Assembly: GCA_002323995.1 (NCBI GenBank)
Contig: DCQY01000134.1
Span: 36,338 to 100,337, forward strand
DNA: 64,000 bases
Direction of reading: 5' to 3'
Origin: Akkermansiaceae bacterium UBA1506
GTDB lineage: Bacteria > Verrucomicrobiota > Verrucomicrobiia > Verrucomicrobiales > DEV007
How positions within the stretch are numbered: position 1 is the first letter of the stretch; every line of letters starts with the position of its first letter. This document shows, piece by piece, positions 18,380 to 27,390 of the stretch. Below the pieces are notes generated by a model. It did not search any database, was not told the origin of the DNA, and saw only the letters and a program-made list of their open reading frames with translations. Both the position numbers and the translations under genes were made by a program.

Positions 18380-19900
18380 CTAACCTTCAAGAGGAAGAAA
18401 CGCCGGGATGTCTTTCGGTAGCTCATCAGCACTTGTATCTCCTCTGGGCAATCGATCACCCACGTCTTTGAGTGTGACGAAGGCCATAAACCCTAACAAG
18501 AATAAAACAAAAGTAGTCTGCACCACCTCGAGGACTCTGGAAGGAATCGGACGCTTACTGACCCACTCGACCGTCGCCATGACGATATGACCGCCGTCAA
18601 GCACCGGAAAAGGGAGTAGGTTAAGGATAGCAAGGTTGACGTTCAACAGCACGCTGAACCAGAGTGCGAGACGCCACCCTTCACTGTCCTGAAAAAGGTC
18701 GTAGTAGAGGCCCATGATGCCGAATGGTCCACTGAGATGCCCAGCGCTGACATCAGACTTCGGCGAAAAGACCGCCTTCAACGTTTTCACAATGGCGTTG
18801 AAGCTGTCGATGACCTGAGTGATGGGGTTTTCACGTTCAAGAGACTTAACCCCATCGCTACTCCACTGAACGACTCCTATCTTGGGACTGTCACCATTTA
18901 ATTCCGGGACGCGCGGCGTGATAGCGATGTTCATCTCTTTACTGCCACGCTTGATTAAGAAATCGTGAGCCTTACCAGCAGTCCAACCATACTCAGCGAC
19001 AGCCTGGGGATCTGCCACTTCGATACCGTCGATACTGAGAATCTGGTCCCCTTTTTTTAAACCTGCCTGTTCTGCGGGACTGTTCTCCAGCGTAGCCACT
19101 ACCACCGGTGACACTTGGGGGTAGATGCCAATCGTTCTAAGCGGGGGCCGCCGGCTGAGGTAGGCCCAGGTTTGCTTAAACCAGGGACCATCGACTTCAG
19201 CGTGAGTTGCCGCAGCAGGGCGCTCGACAACGACAGACATTTCCTTCCCATCCCGAATAAAGTCGACCTCGATGTTCTGGTTATCGCTCGAGATCACCGT
19301 CCACATAATAGACTGGTTCATTCCTTGAAATCGCTTCACACTTTTCCCGTCGACGAAAGTGATTTTGTCACCTCGGCGCAGACCAGCTTTCCAAGCAGGA
19401 GATTCCACGTATTCGCCCTCCCCATTCTCCACCGCTTCGAGAACATGCCCAATTGTTGTAGAGGAAACAGCCTCACTGACGGGACGTTTAACCACAAAGA
19501 CGATGCAGGCAAAGACCACCGCCAGCAAAAAGCTAAACAGAGGCCCGGCGAAGGCTACAATGATTTTGTCGAGTGGTGTGATGGGAGGAAGATCTTTTTT
19601 TGGTATACCCTCTTTTTTCTCCTCTTCTTCAACCGCACCTTCGATCGCCTCCATCGGTGCCATCTGCGGCAGGGAAACAAAACCACCCGCTGGAATACTT
19701 CCGAGGCCATACTGCACTCCGTTGACCGTTTTCTTCCAAATCGGCTTACCGAACCAGATCTGAAAACGATCGATGTGGAGACCGCGCCAACGTCCAGCGA
19801 GAAAGTGCCCCCACTCGTGAACGACAATCATGATGTTGAACATCATGATGACAAGAAGAACGATGCCGATGAAGCGGAGGGCAGAAATAAGGAGTTCCAT
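18380..19900 (-). CDS. rseP: RseP-type site-2 membrane zinc metalloprotease
   Basis: 506-residue M50 family intramembrane protease. The zinc site is HEWGH (residues 28-32) in the first membrane segment and LDGGH in a C-terminal one; the family's third ligand is the Asp of this motif. Two periplasmic PDZ domains lie between (about 150-250 and 260-345, each with a GLRRGDKI / GLKKGDQI carboxylate-binding loop). Family members cleave anti-sigma factors and leftover signal peptides in the inner membrane. It is the upstream partner of ispG and divergent from dtd over 146 nt. A link to the ECF/FecR pair at 7223-9354 is possible but unsupported. Confidence 0.95.
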   Translation of the reverse strand: MELLISALRFIGIVLLVIMMFNIMIVVHEWGHFLAGRWRGLHIDRFQIWFGKPIWKKTVNGVQYGLGSIPAGGFVSLPQMAPMEAIEGAVEEEEKKEGIPKKDLPPITPLDKIIVAFAGPLFSFLLAVVFACIVFVVKRPVSEAVSSTTIGHVLEAVENGEGEYVESPAWKAGLRRGDKITFVDGKSVKRFQGMNQSIMWTVISSDNQNIEVDFIRDGKEMSVVVERPAAATHAEVDGPWFKQTWAYLSRRPPLRTIGIYPQVSPVVVATLENSPAEQAGLKKGDQILSIDGIEVADPQAVAEYGWTAGKAHDFLIKRGSKEMNIAITPRVPELNGDSPKIGVVQWSSDGVKSLERENPITQVIDSFNAIVKTLKAVFSPKSDVSAGHLSGPFGIMGLYYDLFQDSEGWRLALWFSVLLNVNLAILNLLPFPVLDGGHIVMATVEWVSKRPIPSRVLEVVQTTFVLFLLGFMAFVTLKDVGDRLPRGDTSADELPKDIPAFLPLEG

Positions 19901-20046
19901 ATTGAAGCGGTCTGAAAGAGGGGCCCGAGCAATGACTGGGGCAGCGGCGAATATACCACCGAGATGGCAAGGCGCAAAGCCTACTGACGATGAACCTTAG
20001 GTAAATTCACCATTTAAAAGTGACAAATTTGAGACCATAGGTCTGC

Positions 20047-20499
20047 ATGCGAGTTTTGTTGCAACGGGTCAGCCAAGCCTCAGTTACGATTGGGGCGGCC
20101 AAAAAGAGCCAAATTGGCGTAGGGATACTTCTTCTGATTGGGATTTCGCGCGAGGATAACGATCAGGATATCGACTGGCTTGTTAGAAAACTGCTCTCAC
20201 TGCGAATATTTGAAGACGAAAGCGGGAAGATTAATCTTTCTCTTCTCGAGATCGGCGGCGATGTGTTGGTGGTGAGCCAGTTTAGCCTCCACGCGCGCGT
20301 AAAAAAAGGCACACGACCCAGCTTTGAACGGGCGGCCTCCCCAGAGATCGCCATACCTCTTTACGAGAGATTCATAGCGACGCTTGAGGCAGGCCTCGAT
20401 CGACCCGTAAGAACAGGGGAGTTTGGAGCAATGATGGAAGTCGAATTGACCAATGACGGCCCGTTGACAATTTGGATCGATTCGAAGAACAGGGAATAA
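20047..20499 (+). CDS. dtd: D-aminoacyl-tRNA deacylase
   Basis: 150 residues, the standard Dtd length. It hydrolyses D-amino acids, and glycine mischarged on tRNA-Ala, from tRNA. The start MRVLLQRVSQASV is typical; VVSQFSLHA (about 77-85) corresponds to the SQFTL active-site motif and NDGPLT near residue 138 to the Gly-cisPro motif that gives chiral selection. It is divergent from rseP and 75 nt upstream of an ABC ATPase gene. Confidence 0.96.
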   Translation: MRVLLQRVSQASVTIGAAKKSQIGVGILLLIGISREDNDQDIDWLVRKLLSLRIFEDESGKINLSLLEIGGDVLVVSQFSLHARVKKGTRPSFERAASPEIAIPLYERFIATLEAGLDRPVRTGEFGAMMEVELTNDGPLTIWIDSKNRE

Positions 20500-20503
20500 A
20501 CCC

Positions 20504-20515
20504 AGTTCTAGAACT
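20504..20515. repeat. 12-bp perfect palindrome AGTTCTAGAACT
   Basis: A fully symmetric 12-mer just after the dtd stop and about 60 nt before the ABC ATPase start. Its position would suit an operator for the ATPase gene; no regulator is assigned. Confidence 0.35.
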
Positions 20516-20574
20516 TCTCAACGCGACACGAAAAGGCGCTAGAAATAGAGGTTGCCTGACTTTAGCGTTCTGCC

Positions 20575-21408
20575 ATGGCAGCACCTGTTTTTGAAATAGA
20601 AGACGTGACCGTTCGTCGAAATGGCCACGAAATTCTAAAGAACATCAACTGGAGCGTTGAGCGCGACCAACACTGGGTAGTGCTCGGTGGGAACGGGTCA
20701 GGGAAGACTTCGATGCTTAATATTCTCATGGGGTATCTCACTCCTACCGAAGGTGAAATTCACATGCGAGGAAGGGAGGACGCGGTTAATTCCAAGACCC
20801 AAAGTTGGGACGACTGGCGCAAGCGAATCGGCTTTGTCAGTAGCAGCATTTCCCAACTCATCGAACCCGCAGAAATCGCGCTCGATATTGTCAGGGCTGG
20901 CCGTCACGCTATGGTTAATTACTGGCAGAGGATCGACGACCCGAAAGAAGTCCGAGCGGCCGAGAAGATTCTCAAAAAAGTTGACTGTGCTCACCTTCGC
21001 GATCAGCCATGGGCGCACCTTTCGCAAGGAGAACGTCAACGTCTCCTCATTGGACGCGCGCTCATGGCACGACGCATGGACATTCTCGTTTTGGACGAGC
21101 CTTGCGCCGGGCTTGATCCCGTTGCTCGTGAGCACTTTCTTGCATTTGTTGAAGAACTCACTCAAAAGGGTTCTTTCCGCTCCCTGATTCTCGTGACGCA
21201 CCACGTGGAAGAAATTATTCCAGCAATCACTCACGCCATCGTGTTGAAAGAAGGTAGCGCTATTTCGCAAGGAGAGAAGTGTCGCGCCCTCAACTCTCTC
21301 AGTATGTCGAAGGCCTTTAACGGCGAACTTAACCTCCGCTCCCGATTCGGGCGATATCGTCTCTATTACGGTGATGAATTTATTCCCGAAGGTGGACAGG
21401 TATTGTAA
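20575..21408 (+). CDS. ABC transporter ATP-binding protein, ModF/YlmA-like
   Basis: 277 residues with one ABC domain: Walker A GGNGSGKT (38-45), signature LSQGE (149-153), Walker B ILVLDE (170-175) and the H-loop in VTHHVEE. Overall similarity is to stand-alone YlmA/ModF-type ATPases. There is no permease or binding-protein gene next to it, so a classical importer is not indicated here and the partner, if any, is encoded elsewhere. It is convergent with the tetR-family gene. Confidence 0.88.
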   Translation: MAAPVFEIEDVTVRRNGHEILKNINWSVERDQHWVVLGGNGSGKTSMLNILMGYLTPTEGEIHMRGREDAVNSKTQSWDDWRKRIGFVSSSISQLIEPAEIALDIVRAGRHAMVNYWQRIDDPKEVRAAEKILKKVDCAHLRDQPWAHLSQGERQRLLIGRALMARRMDILVLDEPCAGLDPVAREHFLAFVEELTQKGSFRSLILVTHHVEEIIPAITHAIVLKEGSAISQGEKCRALNSLSMSKAFNGELNLRSRFGRYRLYYGDEFIPEGGQVL

Positions 21409-21503
21409 TTCGGTTAATTCATGATCGCCAGACAAGATTCATTTCATCACCGTTGATTGGTCTTGGCGGCAGCACTGGTGTGTTTCCCTCTGCGGTAGGA
21501 ACT

Positions 21504-21531
21504 CCTCTCTTCCAGCATCAACGAAGAGAGG
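21504..21531. terminator. 9-bp perfect hairpin between convergent genes
   Basis: CCTCTCTTC (21504-21512) pairs exactly with GAAGAGAGG (21523-21531) around a 10-nt loop, in the gap between the ABC ATPase and the TetR gene. No T-run follows on either strand, so it is an untypical terminator at best. Confidence 0.4.
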
Positions 21532-21549
21532 CCGCCCTGCTAGTGAATC

Positions 21550-22263
21550 TTAATCAGCTATGTCTGATACCGGCCGGATCCGGGGCTGGGAAACTAATTC
21601 GAGTCCCAGAAGCAGAATCAACGCGTGCCAACGCACTCGCTCCCCGAAGTCCATTCTCATTCCAGCGAACTCTTCACGATCCATTAAGTGTGACAAATTC
21701 GCTCCCGGTGATGCATGCGGCCATACTCCCGCCTGAAACATCGCGTGCATGGTCAGGAATTCATTCAACTGTGACTTGGATAAATGAGGTAACACCCTCC
21801 GAAGTTGAACTAACAAGCCAACAAAAGCTTCTCTCAAAGCTCTCCTTGAACGGATCAGCAACATCTCTGAAAGTCGGGGCTCAATCTCAGAAGCAAGGGC
21901 GCCAAACAAGCCAGTATAAATTTGTCGATCTGTAAGGCTGTCGGAAAGAGCTTGAGCGACCTCTGCTGCGGTGGCTCCTGCCGGAAGGGTTTCCAAAAGT
22001 GCAGCGAACTCCTTCGACCAAGCGGCAACTTCGATTTCGAAAAGCTCGAGAAGGATAGCTTCTCGGCTCTCGAAGTAACGGTAAAGATTCGCTTTTGACG
22101 AGCCGGCCTCGCGCGCGATCGAAGTTAATCCTGCTGCTGAAACACCTCCCTTTTCAATGAGGCGGCGAGAAGCTGAGAGGATTGCACCTCTTCGCTCGTC
22201 AATTTGTTCGGGACGCCGAGCTCGTTTCCAGTTGGAAGACGATTCTAAGGAATCAGTATTCAA
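21550..22263 (-). CDS. TetR family transcriptional regulator
   Basis: 237 residues. The N-terminal DNA-binding domain (about 25-75) shows a TetR helix-turn-helix: GAILSASRRLIEKGGVSAAGLTSIAREAGSSKANLYRYFESREAIL (broken here as GGVSAAGLTSIA - SKANLYRYF). The C-terminal ligand domain is not recognisable to a subgroup. The start codon is TTG: stops lie upstream in frame and no internal ATG precedes the DNA-binding domain. A palindrome, ATCACGCTCGTGAT, sits 19-32 nt upstream and is a good autoregulatory operator candidate. No obvious target operon adjoins; the neighbouring M42 gene lies upstream in the same direction. Confidence 0.9.
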   Translation of the reverse strand: MNTDSLESSSNWKRARRPEQIDERRGAILSASRRLIEKGGVSAAGLTSIAREAGSSKANLYRYFESREAILLELFEIEVAAWSKEFAALLETLPAGATAAEVAQALSDSLTDRQIYTGLFGALASEIEPRLSEMLLIRSRRALREAFVGLLVQLRRVLPHLSKSQLNEFLTMHAMFQAGVWPHASPGANLSHLMDREEFAGMRMDFGERVRWHALILLLGLELVSQPRIRPVSDIAD

Positions 22264-22281
22264 AATAATTCACTAGATACG

Positions 22282-22295
22282 ATCACGCTCGTGAT
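22282..22295. promoter_or_regulatory. Candidate TetR-family operator (palindrome)
   Basis: ATCACG-CT-CGTGAT is a perfect 6+6 palindrome, with further symmetric TA pairs at 22278-22279 and 22298-22299. It lies immediately upstream of the TetR gene, where family members usually bind to repress themselves. Confidence 0.55.
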
Positions 22296-22431
22296 TCTAG
22301 GTTGGTTATAAGTAAATCTAAGTCATTTAATAAGAAAACACAAATCTTTTATATAAGAATATAAAGAACTATTGTTTTCTTAATAAGAAACCGTTGGTTA
22401 TTTATTGAGTCACTGCCACTCCTTTCAGTGC
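22296..22431. other. AT-rich intergenic stretch between TetR gene and M42 gene
   Basis: Strongly A/T-rich, unlike the rest of the window, with many A/T runs, so it could hold the TetR promoter. Near 22407-22435 there is an imperfect hairpin (GAG-T-CACTG with CAGTG-CTC) just after the M42 stop, which could help terminate that gene. No gene is visible. Confidence 0.4.
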
Positions 22432-23415
22432 TCAAACCCAATCTCTGCGCGCCCTTCGCTCATACTTCCGGTGAGCTCGCGCCCTTTTCTCAAGCCGCTT
22501 TCGTAGCTTAGTTTTAGAAGTATCGGAAGCCCTTCGGTCTGACATCCGAATGACAGTGGCGGTGATCAGTTTGACCAAACTCTTGGCATCAGCGAGAGAA
22601 ATACACTCCTCTTTAATCCCTTTCCGGGGCGGACAGTTGTGATAATTACCCAAGATCACCGAGAGCCCCGCCGCAGCGACACCGTAAAGATTCATCGCCG
22701 TCGCTTCGCAGGCGCCACCGTCTAGAAGCGCTCGCTGATGAGGGATCTTTACTTCTTTTGCTGCATCAACCAGTTCTGCCGTGATGGCATCATCAAAAAC
22801 GCTAATGCGGTCACCGACCCGAATCACCGGCCCTTTCCCCTGTAGAGCGCCTCCCCGAGCGGCGCTCGTCTCCAGGGAAACAAAACAGATTTCTTTGCCA
22901 AGAGGCCACTGTTTTGCCATTTCAATGGAGCCGATGAAGCCTACTTCCTCGGCCCGAGTGAAAAGGCCGTAAACTGTCGTTTCCGCCCCAGCTGCCTCGA
23001 GCTCCATGAACATTGCCAAAATGGCAGCGCAACCCACAAGATCATCACAAACCCTCGAATGAATCATGCCGTTCTTCAGTTCAAAAGGTTTCAGTTTCCA
23101 CATCCCGAAATTACCGAACCACTCTACTTTCTCGGGATCTAGCCTCTCTTTGGGCACCCCCCCTAGAAACTCGGGCTTACCTTGGAACTTCACCCACCCC
23201 GGATGATCCATGTGAGCTGCAAAAGCCAACTTCGGCCGCTTGCGACCGCGTTGGTAACAGGCAATCAAGTTACCGTAAACGTCTTTGTTCAGCGTCACAT
23301 GAGGCATTGGCTCTATAATCTCACGGATGAGATCCGCCACATGGTATTCGTGGAAGGGAGCTGTCGGAGTCGAGAGCACTTTTTTGAAGAGCGAAACGAA
23401 TGTCTGGTGATGCAT
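22432..23415 (-). CDS. M42 family metallopeptidase (aminopeptidase/deblocking type)
   Basis: 327 residues from the ATG at 23415; a TTG three codons earlier is an alternative. Family landmarks: AAHMDHPG (metal-binding His), VCDDLVGCAAI (bridging Asp), TRAEEVGFIGS (catalytic Glu-Glu pair), SLETSAARGG, and YHNCPPRKG with the last metal-ligand histidine. M42 enzymes are cytoplasmic, usually large tetrahedral assemblies that trim short peptides. The C-terminal 25 residues are very basic (KLRKRLEKRARAHRKYERR), which is unusual for the family. It is divergent from the acyltransferase gene. Confidence 0.88.
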   Translation of the reverse strand: MHHQTFVSLFKKVLSTPTAPFHEYHVADLIREIIEPMPHVTLNKDVYGNLIACYQRGRKRPKLAFAAHMDHPGWVKFQGKPEFLGGVPKERLDPEKVEWFGNFGMWKLKPFELKNGMIHSRVCDDLVGCAAILAMFMELEAAGAETTVYGLFTRAEEVGFIGSIEMAKQWPLGKEICFVSLETSAARGGALQGKGPVIRVGDRISVFDDAITAELVDAAKEVKIPHQRALLDGGACEATAMNLYGVAAAGLSVILGNYHNCPPRKGIKEECISLADAKSLVKLITATVIRMSDRRASDTSKTKLRKRLEKRARAHRKYERRARRDWV

Positions 23416-23433
23416 AGTTGGCAATCACTCTAA

Positions 23434-24420
23434 ATGCTGTCTTATTCCTTCGCGATGTCGATCTGGAAGAAAATGCGCTACAAGCTCGAGTGGTTCGGCA
23501 TGCAAATGCTTTACACCTCGATACCCCTACTGCCTCGCGTACTAGCGCTTTGGATCAGCAAATGGTTAGGCCTCCTCGGCTTTGCCATGGATAAGCGGGG
23601 GCGCAACACAGCCATCGAGAATTTGACCCTGATTTTCGGCGGAGAGAAAAACGATTCCGAAATTCGAGAGCTAGCGAAACAGTCTTACCAGAGCTTTGCC
23701 CAGACGGTGGTGGATCAATTCTGGAGCAAACGCCTCACCACCAAAAACATCGATGCCTACTGCACCATTGAAGCTGAAGACTGGGACACCATAAACGAAG
23801 CCAAGAAGACGGGCGCTATCTGGGTCACCCCTCACTACAGTAACTTTGAGTGGATTGCACTTTCTATGGGATTCCGCGGTTACTCATTTACGATCGTCGC
23901 GCAAGACTTTAAAAATGAGAGTCTGACAGAAATTTATAAAAGGAACCGCGAGATTTCAGGCCATAAAGTTATTTCACAGCGTGGTGCTCTTCGCCAACTC
24001 CTCAAGGGCCTCAAAAAGCAAGGACATGCCGCTTTCCTGACTGATTTGACCATTCCTCCATCAAGGGCCGCTACCATCATTGAATGCTTTGGCCGAAAAA
24101 CTTCTGTCACCTCTATGCATGCTGAACTAATGAAGCGAACCGGTCTGCCGGTTGTCCCCGGAATCTGCATACCCCGCGATGACGGCTCCTATCTGCTCAA
24201 AGGGTTCAAGGCTCTAAAGTTCGGCCCTGAAGATAACGAGCAAACCATTGCTCAAGCATGCTGGAATGTGTTTGAGCCTTATATCCGCGAAAACCCAGCT
24301 CCGTGGCTTTGGATGTATAAACACTGGCGCTACCTTCCAAAAGGAGAAGAAGATCGCTACCCGTCCTACGCTCGTGAGAATCAACAGTTTGATCAGGTCT
24401 GTGAAAGAATTGGGATTTAA
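23434..24420 (+). CDS. Lipid A-type lysophospholipid acyltransferase (LpxL/HtrB family)
   Basis: 328 residues; a second ATG at 23455 is an equally good start. A membrane-associated N-terminus (FGMQMLYTSIPLLPRVLALWIS) precedes the acyltransferase core with HX4E catalytic motif HYSNFE (H134, E139), as in LpxL/HtrB enzymes that add secondary acyl chains to lipid A at the inner membrane. A second family motif is visible in LTDLTIPPSRAATIIECFGRKT. This supports an LPS-type outer membrane. Which acyl position or substrate it serves is not determinable. Confidence 0.88.
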   Translation: MLSYSFAMSIWKKMRYKLEWFGMQMLYTSIPLLPRVLALWISKWLGLLGFAMDKRGRNTAIENLTLIFGGEKNDSEIRELAKQSYQSFAQTVVDQFWSKRLTTKNIDAYCTIEAEDWDTINEAKKTGAIWVTPHYSNFEWIALSMGFRGYSFTIVAQDFKNESLTEIYKRNREISGHKVISQRGALRQLLKGLKKQGHAAFLTDLTIPPSRAATIIECFGRKTSVTSMHAELMKRTGLPVVPGICIPRDDGSYLLKGFKALKFGPEDNEQTIAQACWNVFEPYIRENPAPWLWMYKHWRYLPKGEEDRYPSYARENQQFDQVCERIGI

Positions 24421-24542
24421 ATCCAGGCGGCTGACTGCTCGCTCAATCGAAAAAACGCTCGTTAGATAAGCTAAAATTCAGCGTGCATCTTGCATTGAAT
24501 CGCAGCCAGCACGCGTTTAGGGTATTGGGGCTACCGCCACCT

Positions 24543-25892
24543 ATGAATATTATCATTGTCGGCGCCGGAGAGATCGGCACCCACTTTGCGCAGAACCTCG
24601 CAGCTGATAACCACGCCATCGTGGTTATTGAATCTGACGAAGAGGTCGCGCAACATCTCAACGATCAGATTGACGCCCGCGTCGTTTCAGCAGACGGCAC
24701 TTCAATCAGCTCTTTGATTGATGCCGGTGTGGCAGAATGTGATCTCTTTCTGAGCCTAACCAGCGATAACAACAATAATATTGTTTCCGCATCTGTTGCC
24801 AAGAAGCTCGGTGCGAAGAAGTCAATCGCGCGCGTCCACGCCGGAGTGCAGCGCGACAGCCTATTTCTGGATTTCGGAGAACACTTCGGTATCGACTACA
24901 TCTTCAGCTCTGAGCGACTCGCCGCCGTCGAACTTGCCAAGCACGTTCGAAATCCGGAGTCCGCCATGGTGGAGGAGATTGCCCGCGGCTATGTCGAGAT
25001 TCAGCAGGTTTACGTTTCCGAAAAGAGTAAACTCTGCGGTCAGCCTCTAAGCGAAATTGAATTCCCGGCCCGCGTTCGAGTCGGAGCAATTACTCGGGGT
25101 AAAGAAACCATCGTCCCTTCGGCTGACGAAACACTTCAACCAGGCGATCTTGCCACCTTGGCAGGGGAACCCTCAAAACTTCACGAAACGGTGATGCGAC
25201 TCCAAGCCCGTTCCGGTAAAGACCAGAAAAGCAACATCGTTATTTTCGGAGGCGGTGAATACGGCTTTTCACTCGCGCAATCCCTCGAGAGCTGGAACTG
25301 CCGTATCCGAATTTTCGAGGAAGACGCAGAACGCTGCCAAGAGCTCACTGACCTCCTTGCCAACGTTACCATTCTAAATGCTGACGCTACCTCGATTACT
25401 GAGATGAAAGAGGAACTGATCGGTGACGCTGACTTTTTCATCGCCGTGACTGATATCGATGAAGATAATGTGATGACCTGTCTTCAGGCTCATAGCCTTG
25501 GCACCAAATACTGCCTGCCGGTCATTCACCGCGCCGACTACGCTGATGCCATGACAGGCTTTGGTGAAAAGCTAGGCATTCTCGCAGCGATCAGCCCGCG
25601 CGAAGCGACGAGAAAAGACCTTTCACGCTTCATCACGTCCGACCGTTTTCACCTTCTTCACAAACTCGAAGGTGTTGAATTAATCGAATCTTCCGTCAGC
25701 AAAAACTCTTCCATCATTGGTAAAGCGGTAAGAGAGGTGGACTGGCCAACTGACTGCGTTCTCGTGGCCCAACTGCACGGGGCTCGGGGAGAAGTTCCCG
25801 CCGCGGATGATATTATCGACAAAGAAGACAGTCTCTACGCACTTGTGAAGCCGAAAGCGAAGCGTGCATTCTTAAAGCTTGTCGCTCCCTGA
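24543..25892 (+). CDS. trkA: Trk system potassium uptake protein TrkA
   Basis: 449 residues starting at the ATG at 24543, where MNIIIVGAGEIGTHFAQ forms the first Rossmann NAD-binding loop; longer in-frame starts add a non-conserved leader. It has two tandem RCK units, each with a nucleotide-binding domain (GAGEIG near residue 7, GGGEYGF near 234) and a TrkA-C domain. It gates the TrkH potassium channel from the cytoplasm. Its stop overlaps the trkH start as TGATG, so the two are coupled. Confidence 0.96.
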   Translation: MNIIIVGAGEIGTHFAQNLAADNHAIVVIESDEEVAQHLNDQIDARVVSADGTSISSLIDAGVAECDLFLSLTSDNNNNIVSASVAKKLGAKKSIARVHAGVQRDSLFLDFGEHFGIDYIFSSERLAAVELAKHVRNPESAMVEEIARGYVEIQQVYVSEKSKLCGQPLSEIEFPARVRVGAITRGKETIVPSADETLQPGDLATLAGEPSKLHETVMRLQARSGKDQKSNIVIFGGGEYGFSLAQSLESWNCRIRIFEEDAERCQELTDLLANVTILNADATSITEMKEELIGDADFFIAVTDIDEDNVMTCLQAHSLGTKYCLPVIHRADYADAMTGFGEKLGILAAISPREATRKDLSRFITSDRFHLLHKLEGVELIESSVSKNSSIIGKAVREVDWPTDCVLVAQLHGARGEVPAADDIIDKEDSLYALVKPKAKRAFLKLVAP

Positions 25893-27376
25893 TGAACCTT
25901 CGCATCATCATTAAAACGCTAGGCCTCCTCGCGCTTCTTATGGGACTGGCCATGGGAGCATGCTGGCTTTACGCTATGGCTATTGTCCATACCGAAGGAC
26001 AGAACGACCTCAACTCCAGTGCCCAAAGCGCTCTCGGAATTTCCACCGGAATCACCATTATAATTGGTTTCCTCATGTATCTCGTTGGGCTTCGCTGCAA
26101 GCACGAACTGCTTCGCCGCGAAGCCATGATCATCGTGGGGCTCAGCTGGATTTCGGTCAGTCTGCTCGGGGCCCTTCCCTATTGGCTCTGCGAACCGGGG
26201 CTCAATATCTTCGATTCGATATTTGAATCAGTGTCAGGATTCACCACAACAGGATCGACCATCATGTCTAATATTGAGGCCTTTCCTAAGGCGATTCTGC
26301 TATGGCGATCAGTGACTCAGTGGTTAGGCGGTATCGGTATACTTGTGGTCTTCGTGGCAGTACTCTCCTTTCTCGGAGCAGGAAGCCGGTCCATCATGCA
26401 GCAAGAATCGAGTCTGAATATCTCCGACTCGGGAGCCTCGCGGATCCGTGATATCGCTTTCACCCTGCTTAAAGTTTACCTCGCCCTGACCGCCGTCTGT
26501 CTTTTGGGCCTGATAGCGCTGGGTATGCCCATCTTTGAGGCCACCTGCCACGCCATGTGTACGATCGCTACCGGTGGCTTCAGCCCCAAGAATCTCAGTA
26601 TTGGTCATTACAAGGATGTCGGTATCGAATTATGGATCGCGATTTTTATGTTCCTTTCCTCGATCGGATTCATGCTCTACGTCATCGTGGTTAACCGGCG
26701 CTGGGAGCGCCTCAAGGCGGAAGAGGAAGCTCGCTATTATTTTCTCCTCGTTCTTCTTGCCGTACTCGCCATTGCGTTTGATCTCCACTTAACGGGAACT
26801 CATGACGGCTATGCCAAAGCCCTTCGCGATGGCTTTTTTAATGTCATCTCGATAGGTTCCACCACCGGATTTTGCACCTCAGACTATGATCAGTGGCCTC
26901 TTTTTACCAAGATGCTGCTCATGTTCATGATGCTGGTCGGCGGTTGCGCAGGATCGACCGCGGGCGGGATCAAGATGAACCGCGTCATTTTATTCACCAA
27001 AATTACCAACCGCGAGATGGTGCGTTCCTTTCGTCCCAATCAGGTCTTCCGCGTCAAACTTAACGGGATGGCCCCAGACGAAAAAGTCTTCGTAACGACT
27101 TCGTTTTTTATTGCGCTCGGCTTTGCCCTTTCGGGCCTCGCTGGCATCGTAGTCTCCCTCCTTGAGCCAGACCTGAACATGATTTCCACGATCGGCTGCG
27201 TCTTTGCGACCCTCTTCAATATTGGGCCGGGGTTTGATGCGGTCGGCCCAGCGCATAACTTCTCTTTCCTCGGCTCTGACACTAAAATGGTCCTGAGCTT
27301 CTGCATGATCCTGGGGAGACTTGAGTTCTTCGCCCTCCTTGTTCTCTTTGTTCCTTCCCTCTGGAAGAAATACTGA
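25892..27376 (+). CDS. trkH: Trk system potassium uptake protein TrkH/TrkG
   Basis: 494-residue inner-membrane potassium translocator with about ten hydrophobic segments. The four pore loops of the SKT family are recognisable, including SGFTTTGSTI, TIATGGFS, SIGSTTGFCT and a final loop near the C-terminus (FNIGPGF). It pairs with TrkA encoded immediately upstream. The TGATG overlap indicates coupled translation. Confidence 0.96.
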   Translation: MNLRIIIKTLGLLALLMGLAMGACWLYAMAIVHTEGQNDLNSSAQSALGISTGITIIIGFLMYLVGLRCKHELLRREAMIIVGLSWISVSLLGALPYWLCEPGLNIFDSIFESVSGFTTTGSTIMSNIEAFPKAILLWRSVTQWLGGIGILVVFVAVLSFLGAGSRSIMQQESSLNISDSGASRIRDIAFTLLKVYLALTAVCLLGLIALGMPIFEATCHAMCTIATGGFSPKNLSIGHYKDVGIELWIAIFMFLSSIGFMLYVIVVNRRWERLKAEEEARYYFLLVLLAVLAIAFDLHLTGTHDGYAKALRDGFFNVISIGSTTGFCTSDYDQWPLFTKMLLMFMMLVGGCAGSTAGGIKMNRVILFTKITNREMVRSFRPNQVFRVKLNGMAPDEKVFVTTSFFIALGFALSGLAGIVVSLLEPDLNMISTIGCVFATLFNIGPGFDAVGPAHNFSFLGSDTKMVLSFCMILGRLEFFALLVLFVPSLWKKY

Positions 27377-27390
27377 GCCCTCCTACCTGC

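Noticed and set aside
19115..19915. 266-codon plus-strand frame opposite rseP
   Set aside because: Antisense to the HEWGH/PDZ protease; no motif and an implausible composition.
20698..21435. 245-codon minus-strand frame opposite the ABC ATPase gene
   Set aside because: The plus strand carries intact Walker A, signature and Walker B motifs; the minus frame has none.
21453..21935. 160-codon plus-strand frame opposite the TetR gene
   Set aside because: Shadow of the regulator; no family features.
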